64,000 nucleotides of DNA from Erinaceus europaeus (Eukaryota; Chordata; Mammalia; Eulipotyphla; Erinaceidae), in the NCBI RefSeq assembly GCF_950295315.1, contig NC_080171.1, positions 111,183,593 to 111,247,592 of the forward strand, in the 5' to 3' direction. Positions within the stretch are counted from its first letter, which is position 1. Each line of letters starts with the position of its first letter. Of the stretch, positions 35,512 through 64,000 are shown piece by piece. The notes beneath the pieces were generated by a model, which was not told the origin of the DNA, did no database searches, and saw only the letters and a program-made list of their open reading frames with translations. The translations under genes and the position numbers were made by a program.

Positions 35512-35543
<32 letters not shown>
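35512..35543. repeat. (CA)16 microsatellite
   Basis: Perfect run. Confidence 0.95.
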
Positions 35544-35546
<3 letters not shown>

Positions 35547-35610
35547 TCAGAGGAACACTAAAGAAGACTACAGGCCCCACAAGCCAGCTACGGACTATGG
35601 GATTTGAATC

Positions 35611-35756
35611 TTTTTTTTCGTTAAGATTTTATTTATTTATGGGAAAGATAGGAGGAGAGAAAAGGAACCAGACTCTGGCACATGTGGGCCGGGAATCGAA
35701 CTCAGGACCTCATGCTTGAGAGTCCAAAGCTTTATCACTGCGCCACCTCCTGGACT
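35611..35756 (-). mobile_element. SINE-D with target duplication
   Basis: 'acctcatgcttgagagtcc', 'cactgcgccacctcctgg'. tatgggatttgaatc before it and tacgggatttgaatc after it differ by one base. Confidence 0.88.
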
Positions 35757-35934
35757 ACGGGATTTGAATCCTGACCTACAGAAGTAGAGTCTCTGAGGAA
35801 TGGGTGTGTGACTTGGGCCTTGGAAGCCATATGGAAGTCATCTGTGGAGAGGATTACCTGGTGTGATGAATGAAGTTCTGGGATGACGAGAAAACAAACA
35901 GAAAACAGCATGCAATTTGAACTTCTTTTTTTTC

Positions 35935-36190
35935 TTTTCTTTATTTTTATGGGGGGATTAATGATTTACAGACAATAATAAAATACAGTAACAAAAGCCA
36001 AAATACAGTAGTTTGTACATGTGTAACACTTTTCAGTTTTCCACATAACAATTCAACCCCCACTAGGTCCTCCTCTGTCCTCACGTTCCAGGACTTGAAC
36101 CCTCCCCCCACCCCAGAGTCTTTTATTTTGATGCAATACACCAAACCCAGTCCAAGTTCTGCTTTGTGGTTTCTCATTTTTCAACTTACC
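35935..36190 (-). mobile_element. L1 3' end
   Basis: 'tggggggattaatgatttac', 'agtttgtacatgtgtaacac', 'ccccactaggtcctcctctg', 'tgatgcaatacaccaaaccc'. Confidence 0.83.
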
Positions 36191-36792
36191 AGCATGAAGA
36201 GTGTCTTACAGTGAACAAGTGACTAAAAATCTTGATTTTAGGGCAAACTTGATTAAATGACCATCTGTCAGAGCTGTATGCTTCAGCTGGGAAGTACTTT
36301 TCTTTGAAGGAACCTCCTTAACTGTATTCCTCTGTCCATCCTAGGAGCCATCTGCTCTCTGAGTTGTGTCTCGGGCTTAAATCTAGACCTGCGGGGTCTC
36401 TTCAAACTTAGATTATCTCCTTGGCATCGAGCTTCCTTCCTCCAGATCACACATGTTACACGGGGAGGTTGATGGGATTGATTTCATCAAAAGCTCATTT
36501 TCTTTCCTCTCAGACATCAGTATTGACCGAAGCAAGAAGGGTAGATAGGGAGAGAGTGGGTGAGGCTTTCCCAGGCAGCACATGTCCCTAGATCCTGACA
36601 GACTAGAGGACACTGTGCCGGGCAGTATATCCGTCCACCTGGGTGCTGCTGGCATCACTAGCGACACAACTAGTGTCCAATGACCTAGTGGCAGTGTCTG
36701 CCAGGCATCTTCAGTGCTAGGTCATTGTCAAGACTCAGTTGAATTCAAATTCCTTCATGTGTAGTAGATGCAAGTAATCTCTCCCCTCCCCT
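36191..36792. other. No gene or recognised repeat
   Basis: Nothing identified. Confidence 0.45.
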
Positions 36793-36895
36793 CCAAAAAC
36801 AATTTCTTCTTCCTCTTCTCCTTCATCCTCTTCTTCTTTCTCTTCTGCTTCTTCTTCTCCTTCTCCTCCTTCTCCTTCTTCTTTTTAGTATTTTT
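36793..36895. repeat. Polypyrimidine tract at an L1 tail
   Basis: CTT/CCT-rich for about 100 nt. Confidence 0.85.
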
Positions 36896-37135
36896 TTTTC
36901 TTTTTTCCTTCACTGGGAAGATTAATGGTTTACAGCTGATAGTAAAATACAGTAATTTGTACGTGTGTGACATTTCCTGGTTTTCCACATAACAATCTAA
37001 CCCTCCCCCACCTAGTTCCTCCTCTGCCATCATGTTCCAGGACCTGGACACGTCTCTCAACCTCCCCCCAAACCCCAGAACCTTTTACTTTGGTGCAATA
37101 TACCAAAACCCAGTCCAAGTTCTGCTTTGTGAACA
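36896..37135 (-). mobile_element. L1 3' end
   Basis: 'gaagattaatggtttacagc', 'acgtgtgtgacatttcctgg', 'tggtgcaatataccaaaacc'. Confidence 0.83.
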
Positions 37136-37680
37136 AACAACTTCTTTCTGGGTTTCTTGCCTGCTCACAGCCCCTTTGATGCCCTTCTGCTCTTCCCTGA
37201 GACCAACATGACTGAAGACCGACAGTACCATGCTCCGATGAGCTGTACTGTCCTGGTCTCATCACAGAAACTCGTAACACCACTTGATATGCACTGTGGG
37301 AAATCAATGGTGCCAGACACTGAATCTTTATTTTATGACTGAGGAAGAGTTGCCTGTGTACAACAAGCATTTTTGAATCATTGTTCTGCAGTTTAATGAC
37401 AGTTGTGGAAAAGTGAGTCATCAAAAGGCCTCAAGGTGGCAAAGGTGTAAAGACTTATGACTCATAGCTGTGGTAAAAGAATGCCAAGCTAAAAACAATA
37501 GCTCCTGGAAATGTCCCTCACTGAGCAGCATGTGGGACGTAAGTGCCTCCACCCCTTCCCCTCCCTGGCCCCCAACACCACTGTGTACTACACAACAAGG
37601 TGTAGTGGGATGGTGTGATCAGAGGGTCCCGGGAAATGCTCGGTGTCAAGGGGTATCCTGACTAAACTCATTGGCTTTCT
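37136..37680. other. No gene or recognised repeat
   Basis: Nothing identified. Confidence 0.4.
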
Positions 37681-37896
37681 TCTTCTTTTTTTTAATCTTT
37701 ATTTATTTATTGGATAGAGACAGCCAGAAATTGAGAGGGAAGGGGGAGAGAGAGAGGGAGAGAGACAGAGAGACACCTGTAGCACTGCTTCACCATATGC
37801 AAAGCTTTCCCTCTGCAGGTGGGGACTGGGGGCTCAAACCTGGGTCCTTGTACATTGCAACATGTGCGCTCAACCAGGTGCGCCACCACCCAGCTC
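37681..37896 (-). mobile_element. SINE-B with target duplication
   Basis: 'atttattggatagagacagc' to 'caaccaggtgcgccaccacc'. Flanks ctcattggctttct and ctcactggctttct differ by one base. Confidence 0.94.
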
Positions 37897-37925
37897 CCCT
37901 CACTGGCTTTCTAAAAGTATTATCT

Positions 37926-38192
37926 TGGGGACCAGTTGGTGGCACATGCAGTTAAGTGCACATAGTACAAAGTGCAAGGACTTGAACAAGTATCCAGGTT
38001 TGAGCTCCTGGCTTCCCGCCTGCATGATTGATGCGTCAAGTGTTTGCAGGTGTCTCTCTTTCTCCCTCTCTGTCTCTCCCTTCTCTCTCAATTTCTCTCT
38101 GTCCTTTCCAATAAAATGGGGAAAAATGGCCTCCAGGAGCAGTGGATTTGTAGTGCCGGCATGGAGCCCCAGTGATCACCCTGGAGGCGAAA
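37926..38192 (+). mobile_element. SINE-A with extra 3' module
   Basis: 'ttggtggcacatgcagttaa' head (hybrid-looking), CT body, 'ggcctccaggagcagtggat'. Confidence 0.88.
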
Positions 38193-38593
38193 TTAATTAC
38201 TTAATTAAAATAAAAGTATTATTTATTCCTCTAAGTAAATTTTGTAAGACCACAAAATAATAATTAAGTGGCTTTGAGTAAGAGCTGTCCGTAATGAAAC
38301 ATCAAGTAATGTCCAGTCTGTGTCAACATGCTATCATTTTGTGTCTGAAGGAATGATTGACTAGGTGTGTCCTGGTGTGGGTGGGTGTGTCTGAAAGACA
38401 GATGGGAGAGAGAAAGCAAGAGACACAAAGACAGGGGTCTTAGAGAGACAGATAGAGGAAGAGAGCTACAGAAGAGAGGTTGAGATCACGGTGTGTGAAC
38501 AGCCAGTCTGGCATTCAGGACAGGCCACAGCTGGCTTGTGGGATAGAGGTGGCTGCTCCACAGGCCAGTTCCAGAGTTGCTTTCCTTCTGGAT
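38193..38593. other. No gene; purine-rich patch
   Basis: GA-rich around 38396-38470; nothing named. Confidence 0.4.
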
Positions 38594-38928
38594 TTTTTTT
38601 TTTTGCCTCAAGGGTTATTTCTAGGGCCCAGTGCCTGCACTATGAATCCACTGCTCCTGGAGGAGGTTATTTTCCCCATTTTGTTACCCTTATTGTTGTT
38701 ATTACTATTTTTGTCATTGCTATTGTTGTTGGATAGGACAGAGAGAAACCAAGAGAGGAGGGGAAGGCAGAGAGGGGAAGAGAAAGACAGACACCTTCAG
38801 ACCTGCTTCACCGCCTGTGAAGTGACGCTCCTGTAGGTGGGGGTCCATGGACTCGAACCGGGATCTTTGAGCTGGTCCTTGCACTTAGCACTACATGCGC
38901 TTGACCCACTGTGTTACCACCCAACCCC
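38594..38928 (-). mobile_element. SINE-A with extra 3' module
   Basis: 'ttgcctcaagggttatttct', 'gttggataggacagagaga', 'acccactgtgttaccaccc'. Confidence 0.92.
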
Positions 38929-39142
38929 TGTGCTTTCCTTCTTAAAGGATCTACACGCCTTTAGAGCTCCTGCTTTGTGAGGGCAGGGTGGCTTTTCCCT
39001 GTAGTCTGTGTGGAGGTATATATGTCCAGTTCTATCTTGCTAACAGATATGAACACTACAATGGTTCTGTGTGTGAAAAGTTTGCACAGATGTTGAGCTA
39101 GGAAAAACAGGACAAAGGACTTTTTTTTTGTTACAGAGCTCA

Positions 39143-39168
39143 GTGTGTGTGTGTGTGTGTGTGTGTGT
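39143..39168. repeat. (GT)13 microsatellite
   Basis: GT run followed by degenerate GTGC/TATG units to about 39210. Confidence 0.95.
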
Positions 39169-39689
39169 ATACACGCTCACGTGCGTATATGCGTGTATGC
39201 GTGCGTGTGTGTTGGAGGCCTGAGCATGTGTGTTGGAGGCCTGAAGGGCACTGGGGGCTGTAGGTGTGTTCCACACCTAATACTCAATTGTATTACCAAA
39301 GTCACCTGGACAGAGGAGCATGGCTTTGCCCTCCAGCCTCATTTTCATTGGAAGACACAGAGAGATACTTTTGGGGTTCCTCTTTGGATGGACAGCAAAG
39401 AGAAGAAATAGGAGTAGGGGCTGAGGGCTGAGATGCTGTGTCTGTTCTGGGTTCATAACAACTGAGAAGACACCACGTTGCAGGACATCTTGCTTTCCCT
39501 GCAGTAGGGACAGATTTCCATCCTGAGGTCACACACTGGTTTCTAGAAGATACAGCTTCTAAAGTGGGAAGCCTTAGCACCGTTTATCTCAAAGTGGAAG
39601 AGAATTTGAAAACACACACATACACACAATCTCCTTCTGGTGACTTTCTTTCCTTCTTTCTTTCTTTTTTAAACCCAACTTAATTTTTA

Positions 39690-39743
39690 AATATATATAT
39701 ATATATGTATATATATATATGTATGTATGCATATGTATATATA
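39690..39743. repeat. (AT/GTAT)n microsatellite
   Basis: Sits in the tail of the SINE-B that follows. Confidence 0.9.
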
Positions 39744-39744
39744 T

Positions 39745-39932
39745 TAAACTTATTATTGGATAGAGACATTGAGAAGGGAGGGGGAGATAGAGAGGGAGAG
39801 AGACAGAGAGATACCTGCAGCACTGCTTTACCACTCATGAAGCTTTCCCTCTGCAGGTGGGGACAAGAGGATTGAACCTGAGTCCTTCTGTACTGTAATG
39901 TGGGCACTTAGCCAGGTGTGCCACCGCCTGCC
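39745..39932 (-). mobile_element. SINE-B
   Basis: 'cttattattggatagagaca', 'gcagcactgctttaccactc', 'agccaggtgtgccaccgcct'. Confidence 0.92.
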
Positions 39933-41022
39933 CTCCCTTGCCCCGATTCTTTCAAAGTGCTTCCTTCTTTGTCTGGAGTAATAACCATGCATTGTATGGT
40001 TCTGAATTCCTCCTCCTAGATGTGGGCAGTCAAGCATGGGTCTTCTCTGCCCGAATTTGCTTTAGTGATAAAACCATCTCACACAACCCAGCAATCACCA
40101 CATATGGCCACTGTGGTTTCTGTGTCCTATGTTCACTTTAGGAGACGTTCTGTGGTGCCATCTTTGATGTGTGCATGTGTATGTATGTAGTGTGTCCTTC
40201 AAAATACTTACTGATGAGGTATTCTGTGACCCAGGTTACTTCCACTGACCTGGTCACAACCCAGCCCAGCTCTCCATGCTTGACACTGACCGTGTATCAG
40301 TGAAGGTTAAATGTGGAGATGGGAGACCGGCTGAGGTCAGCACTGAACCGAGAGTTGTGTCTGTACACTGCCTGACTGCTCTTGCTGTTTCAGATAGTGA
40401 GCTGTTTTCAGTCATGTCCAGTCTCACCCCAGTCTAATGCTTGCCAACGGGATGCAAGGCTAGCCATCCTGGGTCTCCATCCACTGCTCCCTAGTGGGGC
40501 CTCCTGAGAGTGGAGGAGGGTCTGATGGGTCTTTCATGTTTGACCCAGGCCAGAATGAGTGGAGGAAGTGAATGCGACCATCAGACTGTGTCCACCTGCA
40601 GTGACAGCTGCCCCGTGTTAACAGTGAAGTGCTCTCACAGAACGTGACATGTGCACGTGTGTTCATATGCTCTATGGACATGGTAAATGCATGTGCTATG
40701 TGTAGTTAGAGGTGTGGTATATATGTATGTGTATGTAGGTGTGCATGTTTGTACAACTCATCTCCTTTAGGACAGGAAGAAATAGAGGCTCTGGATTTTG
40801 TTCCTGCCCTCTCCTCTTATTGCTCCCTAATGCTCCACAAGCTATCTTCACAGTACTCATCCACAACCCTGCTCTGACCTTTCTTTTCTCCTCCTCCTCC
40901 CTGGTCCCCTCCTCCTCCTTCTTTTTTAATTTTGAGGTTCTGTCTATCCACCTTCTGGGAGGGTGTGGTGGGGTTTCCATCCCTACCACTGGCCAGATAC
41001 CTGCCCCTGGGCAGAAGATGAA
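39933..41022. other. No gene or recognised repeat
   Basis: Nothing identified apart from TGTATG-rich sequence near 40690-40750. Confidence 0.45.
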
Positions 41023-41501
41023 TGTTGGGAAATTGTGCAGATGTGGTTGAGTTAGGAGGGCCCACAAACCACCCTATGCTAGCATGGCCAGTCCCTTTCT
41101 CTACATACCAATCTTCTGCTTTGTCTTATAAATGACTAAAGGTCTCCCCACCACATTATCCCCTCAGGGTATTGCTAATTCCCGCCAGCTAAAACCATAG
41201 CAACAGTAGCTAAGGAATTTCCCATCATGCTTTTTTCTTTTCTCCACGCCCTTTCCTAGCCATCTCTGATCCCAACTTGCCACTTCTGGTTTTATCCCAT
41301 AAAACCCACTTATGTTCCTGGTTTTGCTCTTTTCTCTCCCGTCCCGACCTGGAGAAGGGCTGGTGTGCAGAGCAGGAGGCGGCCATTGCGGTTTGGCGCC
41401 ACATGGTTTAACCTGCTGTGCTCACACCCAACTCTGGGGCACTCCTGTGTGAATAAAGAATTGTATTACCACACCGCCACGAGTTCCTGGCTAGCCCAGC
41501 A
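41023..41501 (+). mobile_element. Solo LTR of an endogenous retrovirus, 479 bp
   Basis: Begins TGTTGGG and ends CCCAGCA (TG...CA with a near-perfect inverted end). It is flanked by the perfect 6-nt repeat gatgaa at 41017-41022 and 41502-41507. A TATA-like 'cccataaaaccc' lies at about 41298 and the polyadenylation signal 'gtgaataaagaattg' near the end. A 6-bp duplication is typical of class II (beta-like) retroviruses. No internal genes remain, so it arose by LTR-LTR recombination. Confidence 0.9.
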
Positions 41502-41589
41502 GATGAAGACCTGTTCTAGCAGGCCAGGGCTCTTCTAGGCTGGCCTCTGGCTTCTGTGTCCAACAGAAGCATGAAGGCTGGCTCTAGGG

Positions 41590-42130
41590 TTGACACAAGA
41601 GCTCAGTTGGATAGTGTGTTTGAGCATAACCCACTGCATGAAGGAACCTTAGGTGCTGTGGTGTCTTTTTCTCTGTTTTTCTATCTTTGTCTCTTTCTCC
41701 TTCCTCCTTCCCTCCCTCCCTCCCTCCCTCTCTTTCTTTCTTTCTTTTTTTTTTTTTTGCCTCTGGGGTTATCACTAGGGCTCAGTGCCAGCATTATAAA
41801 TCCACTGCTCCTGGCAATTTTTTTTTCTTTTCTCCCTTTCTTTCTTTCTTTCTTTCTTTCTTTTATTATTGGAGAGGGTATAGAGATAAATTAAGAGGGG
41901 GAAGTGGAGACAGAGAGGGACAGAGAAAGACAGACATCTGCAAATCTGCTTCACTGCTTGTGAAGCATCCCCACTATAGGTGTGGAGTCAGAGCTTGAAT
42001 CCGGATCCTTGTGTGGGTCCTTGTGCTTAGTACTGTGTGCACTTAACTGTGTGTGCTACTGCCTGGCCCCCAATCTCTGTCTTTCTAGGTGAAAATGTAA
42101 ACCTGGAGCAGTGAAGCCTAGTGATTACAA
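41590..42130 (+). mobile_element. SINE-E, split by a SINE-A
   Basis: Left part 'agctcagttggatagtgtgt' and 'aggtgctgtggtgtcttttt'; right part 'tctctgtctttctaggtgaa' and 'cctggagcagtgaagcctag'. Confidence 0.75.
41745..42071 (-). mobile_element. SINE-A with extra 3' module, nested
   Basis: 'ttgcctctggggttatcact', (TTTC)n at 41838-41863, 'gcttgaatccggatccttgt', ends 'ctactgcctggcccc'. Confidence 0.88.
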
Positions 42131-43287
42131 GAAGAGGAGGAGGAGAAAGATTGTCTCTGGGAGGCCTGCGAATATCCATCTTTTTAGATCAGGAATGAAA
42201 ACACAACCTTAGAAAAAAAGGATAATGCTTGTTAATACCGTTTGCTTGACAATGCAACCTATGACACTACAATAACGTCCATGACAGTCATCACAGAACT
42301 AATTTTAAATTTTTATTAGAAATATCAAAGGGAAATAAGAAGCTCAGTGATAAAATCGATGTAGAACACAGTGCTCCTAACAGCCAAGTGGCCTCGTTGG
42401 GCGTTAGGAGGTCTGAGGTCCAGGGATTGCCTGTGCTTGTGAAAATCCAAGTAGAGTTACATCATTAGGCTGTTGTAACTGTGAAGTCACCCTTCAACAG
42501 ATAAAAGCAAGACTGGTGACAGCAAGGGTGGGGAAAGTACACACTCCAGTGAAAAACATAAATGCAATTATTTTAATGACAATGGTAATTACATTTCTCT
42601 TACAGAAATCTTCAGTACTGCTAGGGGCAAGTGGTGTCAGCTGTCTGCCTGCAAGGCCCACTGGCTCTCTACTAAATAAAAATTAGAAGGTGAAGCTGAT
42701 GAAACAAGTCAAAAAAAATCAAGGGAAGACCTAGCAGAACGACAGGGGCCCCTGACATGTGCTAATCTAGCCCAAGTCTGATGTCCCATAAGAATCCCTG
42801 AAAACTAGTTCCCAACCTTTAAAACGTGTGGCTCATTCATGTTTTAAATCCTTCCTTAATTATGTTGTCTTTCCATAAGTGCCTCCTCTGATCCTATGAG
42901 ATTTCAACAGACAACTAAGAATGACCAGAATGGGGGTGCTATAGGCAGGAACTCTCTCCCCCCAGGGAAGAGACAGGAAAGACTCAAGGGGAGAGGGTGG
43001 CTGCCTTGTGGCTGCACGGTGTAAAAGTCACCTCTTCTCCCTCCTGTCTACTCATATTCTAGGTGTCCTTCGTTCTCAGGTCCCAGAAAGGGAACTATGA
43101 AGAGTCTGGGGAAAATTCCAGCTGAAGGAAGGCAAAGTTCTCTCCGTAATTACGGTGGGCATACTAACTCATTCCCATGCAGCATGTTATGTATTCTCTA
43201 TCTCCCTTTTTCTTTCTTCCTCCCTCCCTCCCTCCCTCCCTTCTTCCTTCCTTTCTCTTTCTCCTTCCTTCTCTCTCTTTTTCTCTT
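42131..43287. other. No recognised repeat or coding exon
   Basis: SINE-free for 1.1 kb, then a (TCCC/TTCC)n tract at 43215-43258. Possibly distal SYK 3' UTR; no proof. Confidence 0.4.
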
Positions 43288-43580
43288 ATTGCCACCAGGG
43301 TTATTGCTGGGGCTGGTGCCAACACTACAAATCCACCACTCTTGGTGGCCATTTTTTTCCTCTTTTTTTAAATTTTAGCTCCCCCCCTTTTTTTATTATA
43401 TAGGACAGAGAGAAATTGAAAGAGGATGAGGAGATGGGGAGAGGGAGAGAAAGACAGACACCTGCAGAGCTGCTTGGTTGCTTATAAAGAGGACCCCCTG
43501 CAGGTGGGGAGCCGGGGCTTGAACCCTGGTCCTTGACTGGTAATATGTGCACTTAACCAGATGTGCACTGCCCAGCACCC
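43288..43580 (-). mobile_element. SINE-A with extra 3' module
   Basis: 'attgccaccagggttattgc', 'ggacagagagaaattgaaag', 'gggcttgaaccctggtcctt'. Confidence 0.88.
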
Positions 43581-43595
43581 CTGTTATATTTTCTT

Positions 43596-43878
43596 TTTTA
43601 AAAAATATATATTTATTCCCTTTTGTTGCCCTTATTGTTTTTCTTTGTTGTTATGGTTGTTATTGATGTTGTCCTTGTTGAATAGGACAGAGAGAAATGG
43701 AGAGGTGAGGGGAAGACAGAGAGAGGGAGAGAAAGACAGACACCTGCAGACCTGCTTTACCGCCTGTGAAGCGACTCCCCTGCAGGTGGGGAGCCAGGGC
43801 TCAAACTGGGATCCTTCCACCGCTCCTTGCGCTTTGCGCCACGTGTGCTTAACCTGTTGCACTACCGCCTGACTCCCC
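43596..43878 (-). mobile_element. SINE-A with target duplication
   Basis: Directly beside the previous SINE. ctgttatattttctt flanks it at 43581-43595 and 43879-43893, perfect 15 nt. Confidence 0.94.
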
Positions 43879-43893
43879 CTGTTATATTTTCTT

Positions 43894-45610
43894 AAAAACA
43901 AAACAAACAAAACCTCTAGGGGCAGAGGAAGAACCAGGAGCTCTTTCCCCAAGGTTTCTGCTGCTTTCCCAAATACAATCTTGTCAACACTCCCTTCTAT
44001 GGTTTCAACTTTCTATATTCTTGGCCAATAAAGATGTTGTCATCCATCTCCTAATTTTTAGGGATTCTCAATATTATAATTGCTACTCTGAGGATTTACT
44101 CAGCACACAAAACTCCTCTCTTTAGCAAAATGATTAACCCAGCAGTGAGTATGATGCCCAAATGAGTGAATGGCTTTAAGACTGTGTTAATGTGAATTCT
44201 TCAAGCGACTCCTATCTTCTGGCTCAGGCAAAAGGGATGGCTGTTCTTTATCCAATAGCTGGCAGCTCTCTGTTGGGAGCAGGTGATCCTCTTTCGCTGG
44301 CTCTCTGTGTGTGTATGCACTAGAATCATATAGGAGTAATTGAAGATGACATAGTCTGAGCTTATGTGAATCAACTGACCTAATAATGATGGCTAAATAG
44401 CTCTTAATTTTCAGGGCTCGGAGCAAAACTGTCACTAAAGGGAGAATGGCTGGTATAAGAAAGAAACACTAGTCAAGGGTTAGCTAAGTCTGGGGAACCA
44501 GACAAAAATTCCTAGGCCATATATGTCTTCAAACCAGTGTCATATTCATTAAGGCCTATGTGTAGCAAAAGTCAGACTCTGTGGATTTATTATGAACTGA
44601 TATTCTCTTCATAAATGCACCATTACATGCTCTGGGAAGCAAGTTTTTCCTTCCCAGGAATATAGAGACTTCTAACTGTATCTCATGTTAGGGGAGAGGA
44701 AGAATGGCTATGTTGAGCAGAAGATAGTCTGTAACTCTTTGCTTTCCAGCTTTGGTCAGACTTGAGATGCTGTTCTCTTACGGGGCTCCCGTGACGAGCT
44801 TTATTTACTCGTCTCCATTCAAAGAGTCTTCGTAGAGTGTGTAGGATAGAGAGGCAGGCAATCCTTGCCATCAGGGCCCACTTTTCACGCAGACATGAGT
44901 CACTGACCTCAAGACACACAAGAGCCAAAGTGAAAACACATTCCCCTCCCACCCCACTCCACTCCACTCCACCAGTCCTTACCAGCCACCTGTTTAGAAA
45001 ATACACTGGTCCAGCTTTATTTTCTTTTATTCTTATAGTTTTTAAGCCTTAAAGCACTTGTATCACTGGGAATGCTTTCCAGTGGCAGGCAGGGCACCAT
45101 CTTGCTGTCTGTTGGAGTCAAGTCTTGGAGATGGTCAAGTTATCTTCTCCTCCATGTTTCCTCCTTACTCTGAGCCCTATAGCTAACTGCACCCTTTAGA
45201 CACTGAACACGCAGCGCTGGTGAGTCCGGCATCACTGGGCAAGGCTTCCAGGCCAGCCAGCAGAAGCCAAAGCAGCCCAGCAGCAGAAAAATGAAACAGG
45301 AAAGGAGTCTGGAAAATCCATCCTGAAAATAATCTGGCATGAAAACCATACAGAGAACGAATGCATAGTCTCTTTGATTCGGTTTTCCATTTTCTTTCCA
45401 TGGCTCTTCTGGGACACATTTGCTTTGTAGAGGTGATGATCTGGAGCAGGCTCCGGGGAATAAAGAGTCATAGGAATGCCCCACACAAGGCTGATACTCT
45501 CCCAGATGGGCAAAGGGAGAGAGAGAGTCTCAAATCCATGCGCTGGAATACCTTTTCCATGGATCGTTTTTTGCTTGAAGGCAGTCACAGACAGATGCAG
45601 GAGCCATTCT
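43894..45610 (-). other. SYK: Probable SYK 3' UTR (3' limit uncertain)
   Basis: This runs downstream of the SYK stop codon. It holds no SINE, LINE or microsatellite, unlike nearly every other 1.7-kb stretch here, which suggests transcribed constrained sequence. Minus-strand AATAAA hexamers occur at 45031-45026, 45021-45016, 44805-44800 and 44591-44586; any could end a transcript. Human SYK has a 3' UTR of several kilobases, so the true end could lie further left, beyond the SINE pair at 43.3-43.9 kb (another AATAAA is at 42317-42312). Inference only. Confidence 0.5.
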
Positions 45611-63599
<17,989 letters not shown>

Positions 63600-63886
63600 A
63601 GGAGTCGGGCGGTAGCGTGGCAGGTTAAGCGCACATGGCACGAAGGGCAAGGACTGGCAAAAGGATCCGGGTTCGAGCCCCTGGCTCCCCACCTGCAGGG
63701 GACTAGTTTCACAGGTGGTGAAGCAGGTCTGCAGGTGTCTTATCTTTCTCTCCCCCTCTCTGTCTTCCCCTCCTCTCTCCATTTCTCTCTGTCTTATCTA
63801 ACAAGGACAACATCAATAACAACAACAACTACAACAACAATGAAAAACAAGAGCAACAAAAGGGAAAATAAATTTTAAAAAAGGAA
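63600..63886 (+). mobile_element. SINE-A, full length
   Basis: 'gagtcgggcggtagcgtggc', 'ggatccgggttcgagcccct', (AAC)n region, 'aagggaaaataaat' tail. gagaatatcct before and gaaaatatcct after are a likely duplication. Confidence 0.95.
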
Positions 63887-63896
63887 GAAAATATCC

Positions 63897-64000
63897 TGAT
63901 AGGGGACAAGTTGTAACATACCTGGTTAAGTGCACACATCACCATGCACAAGGACCTGGGTTCAAGTCCCTGACCCCCACCTGCAGGAGGGGGCAGGGGG
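63897..64000 (+). mobile_element. SINE-B, cut by the window edge
   Basis: 'acatacctggttaagtgcac', 'acctgggttcaagtccctga'. Confidence 0.9.

Noticed and set aside
36930..37424. 164-codon minus-strand frame
   Set aside because: Mostly L1 3' UTR sequence read in one frame; no ORF2-like motif.

Overview
This is mammalian nuclear DNA, most likely from a hedgehog (Erinaceus or a close relative). About half of it is tRNA-derived SINEs of a type I associate with hedgehog genomes, plus L1 LINE 3' ends and microsatellites. The species call rests on recognising these repeat consensuses, not on a search. I see no bacterial, phage or CRISPR features.

The only protein-coding gene I can support is SYK (spleen tyrosine kinase), on the minus strand. 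Its last six coding exons lie between 62853 and 45611. They encode the end of interdomain B and the whole kinase domain, to the C-terminus. All splice sites are GT/AG, phases join without a break, and exon lengths fit human residue numbering 335-635 exactly. The 5' exons (both SH2 domains) lie to the right of this window. The stretch left of the stop codon (about 43.9-45.6 kb) is SINE-free and is probably 3' UTR.

From 1 to about 43 kb the window appears intergenic (downstream of SYK) and carries no supported gene. I sort its SINEs into five working families. SINE-A has a 'gtcgggcggtagcgcagcgg' type head, and some copies carry an extra 3' module. SINE-B has a 'ggtggcacacctggttgag' type head. 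SINE-C contains 'ataatggttatgcaaagaga'. SINE-D has a 'gtggatagagcattggactc' type body. SINE-E has a 'gagatagctcacctgga' type head. The tRNA-like heads of A and B carry a B-box-like GGTTCGAGCCC. Two hedgehog SINE families have been published as ERI-1 and ERI-2; I cannot map my letters to those names with certainty. The L1 copies are mostly 3' UTR ends, with one recognisable ORF2 reverse-transcriptase relic at 60.8-61.3 kb. There is one well-defined solo LTR with a 6-bp target duplication (41023-41501) and one older relative (4.0-4.5 kb).

The most unusual items are two short retroposed RNAs without A-tails. One is a 5' half of tRNA-Val (23591-23627) flanked by a 19-nt duplication inside an L1 3' end. 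The other is a 191-nt insert of unknown origin (16206-16396) with an 11-nt duplication, and a second copy about 97% identical lies 1.3 kb away in inverted orientation (17686-17858). I found no convincing new gene system.
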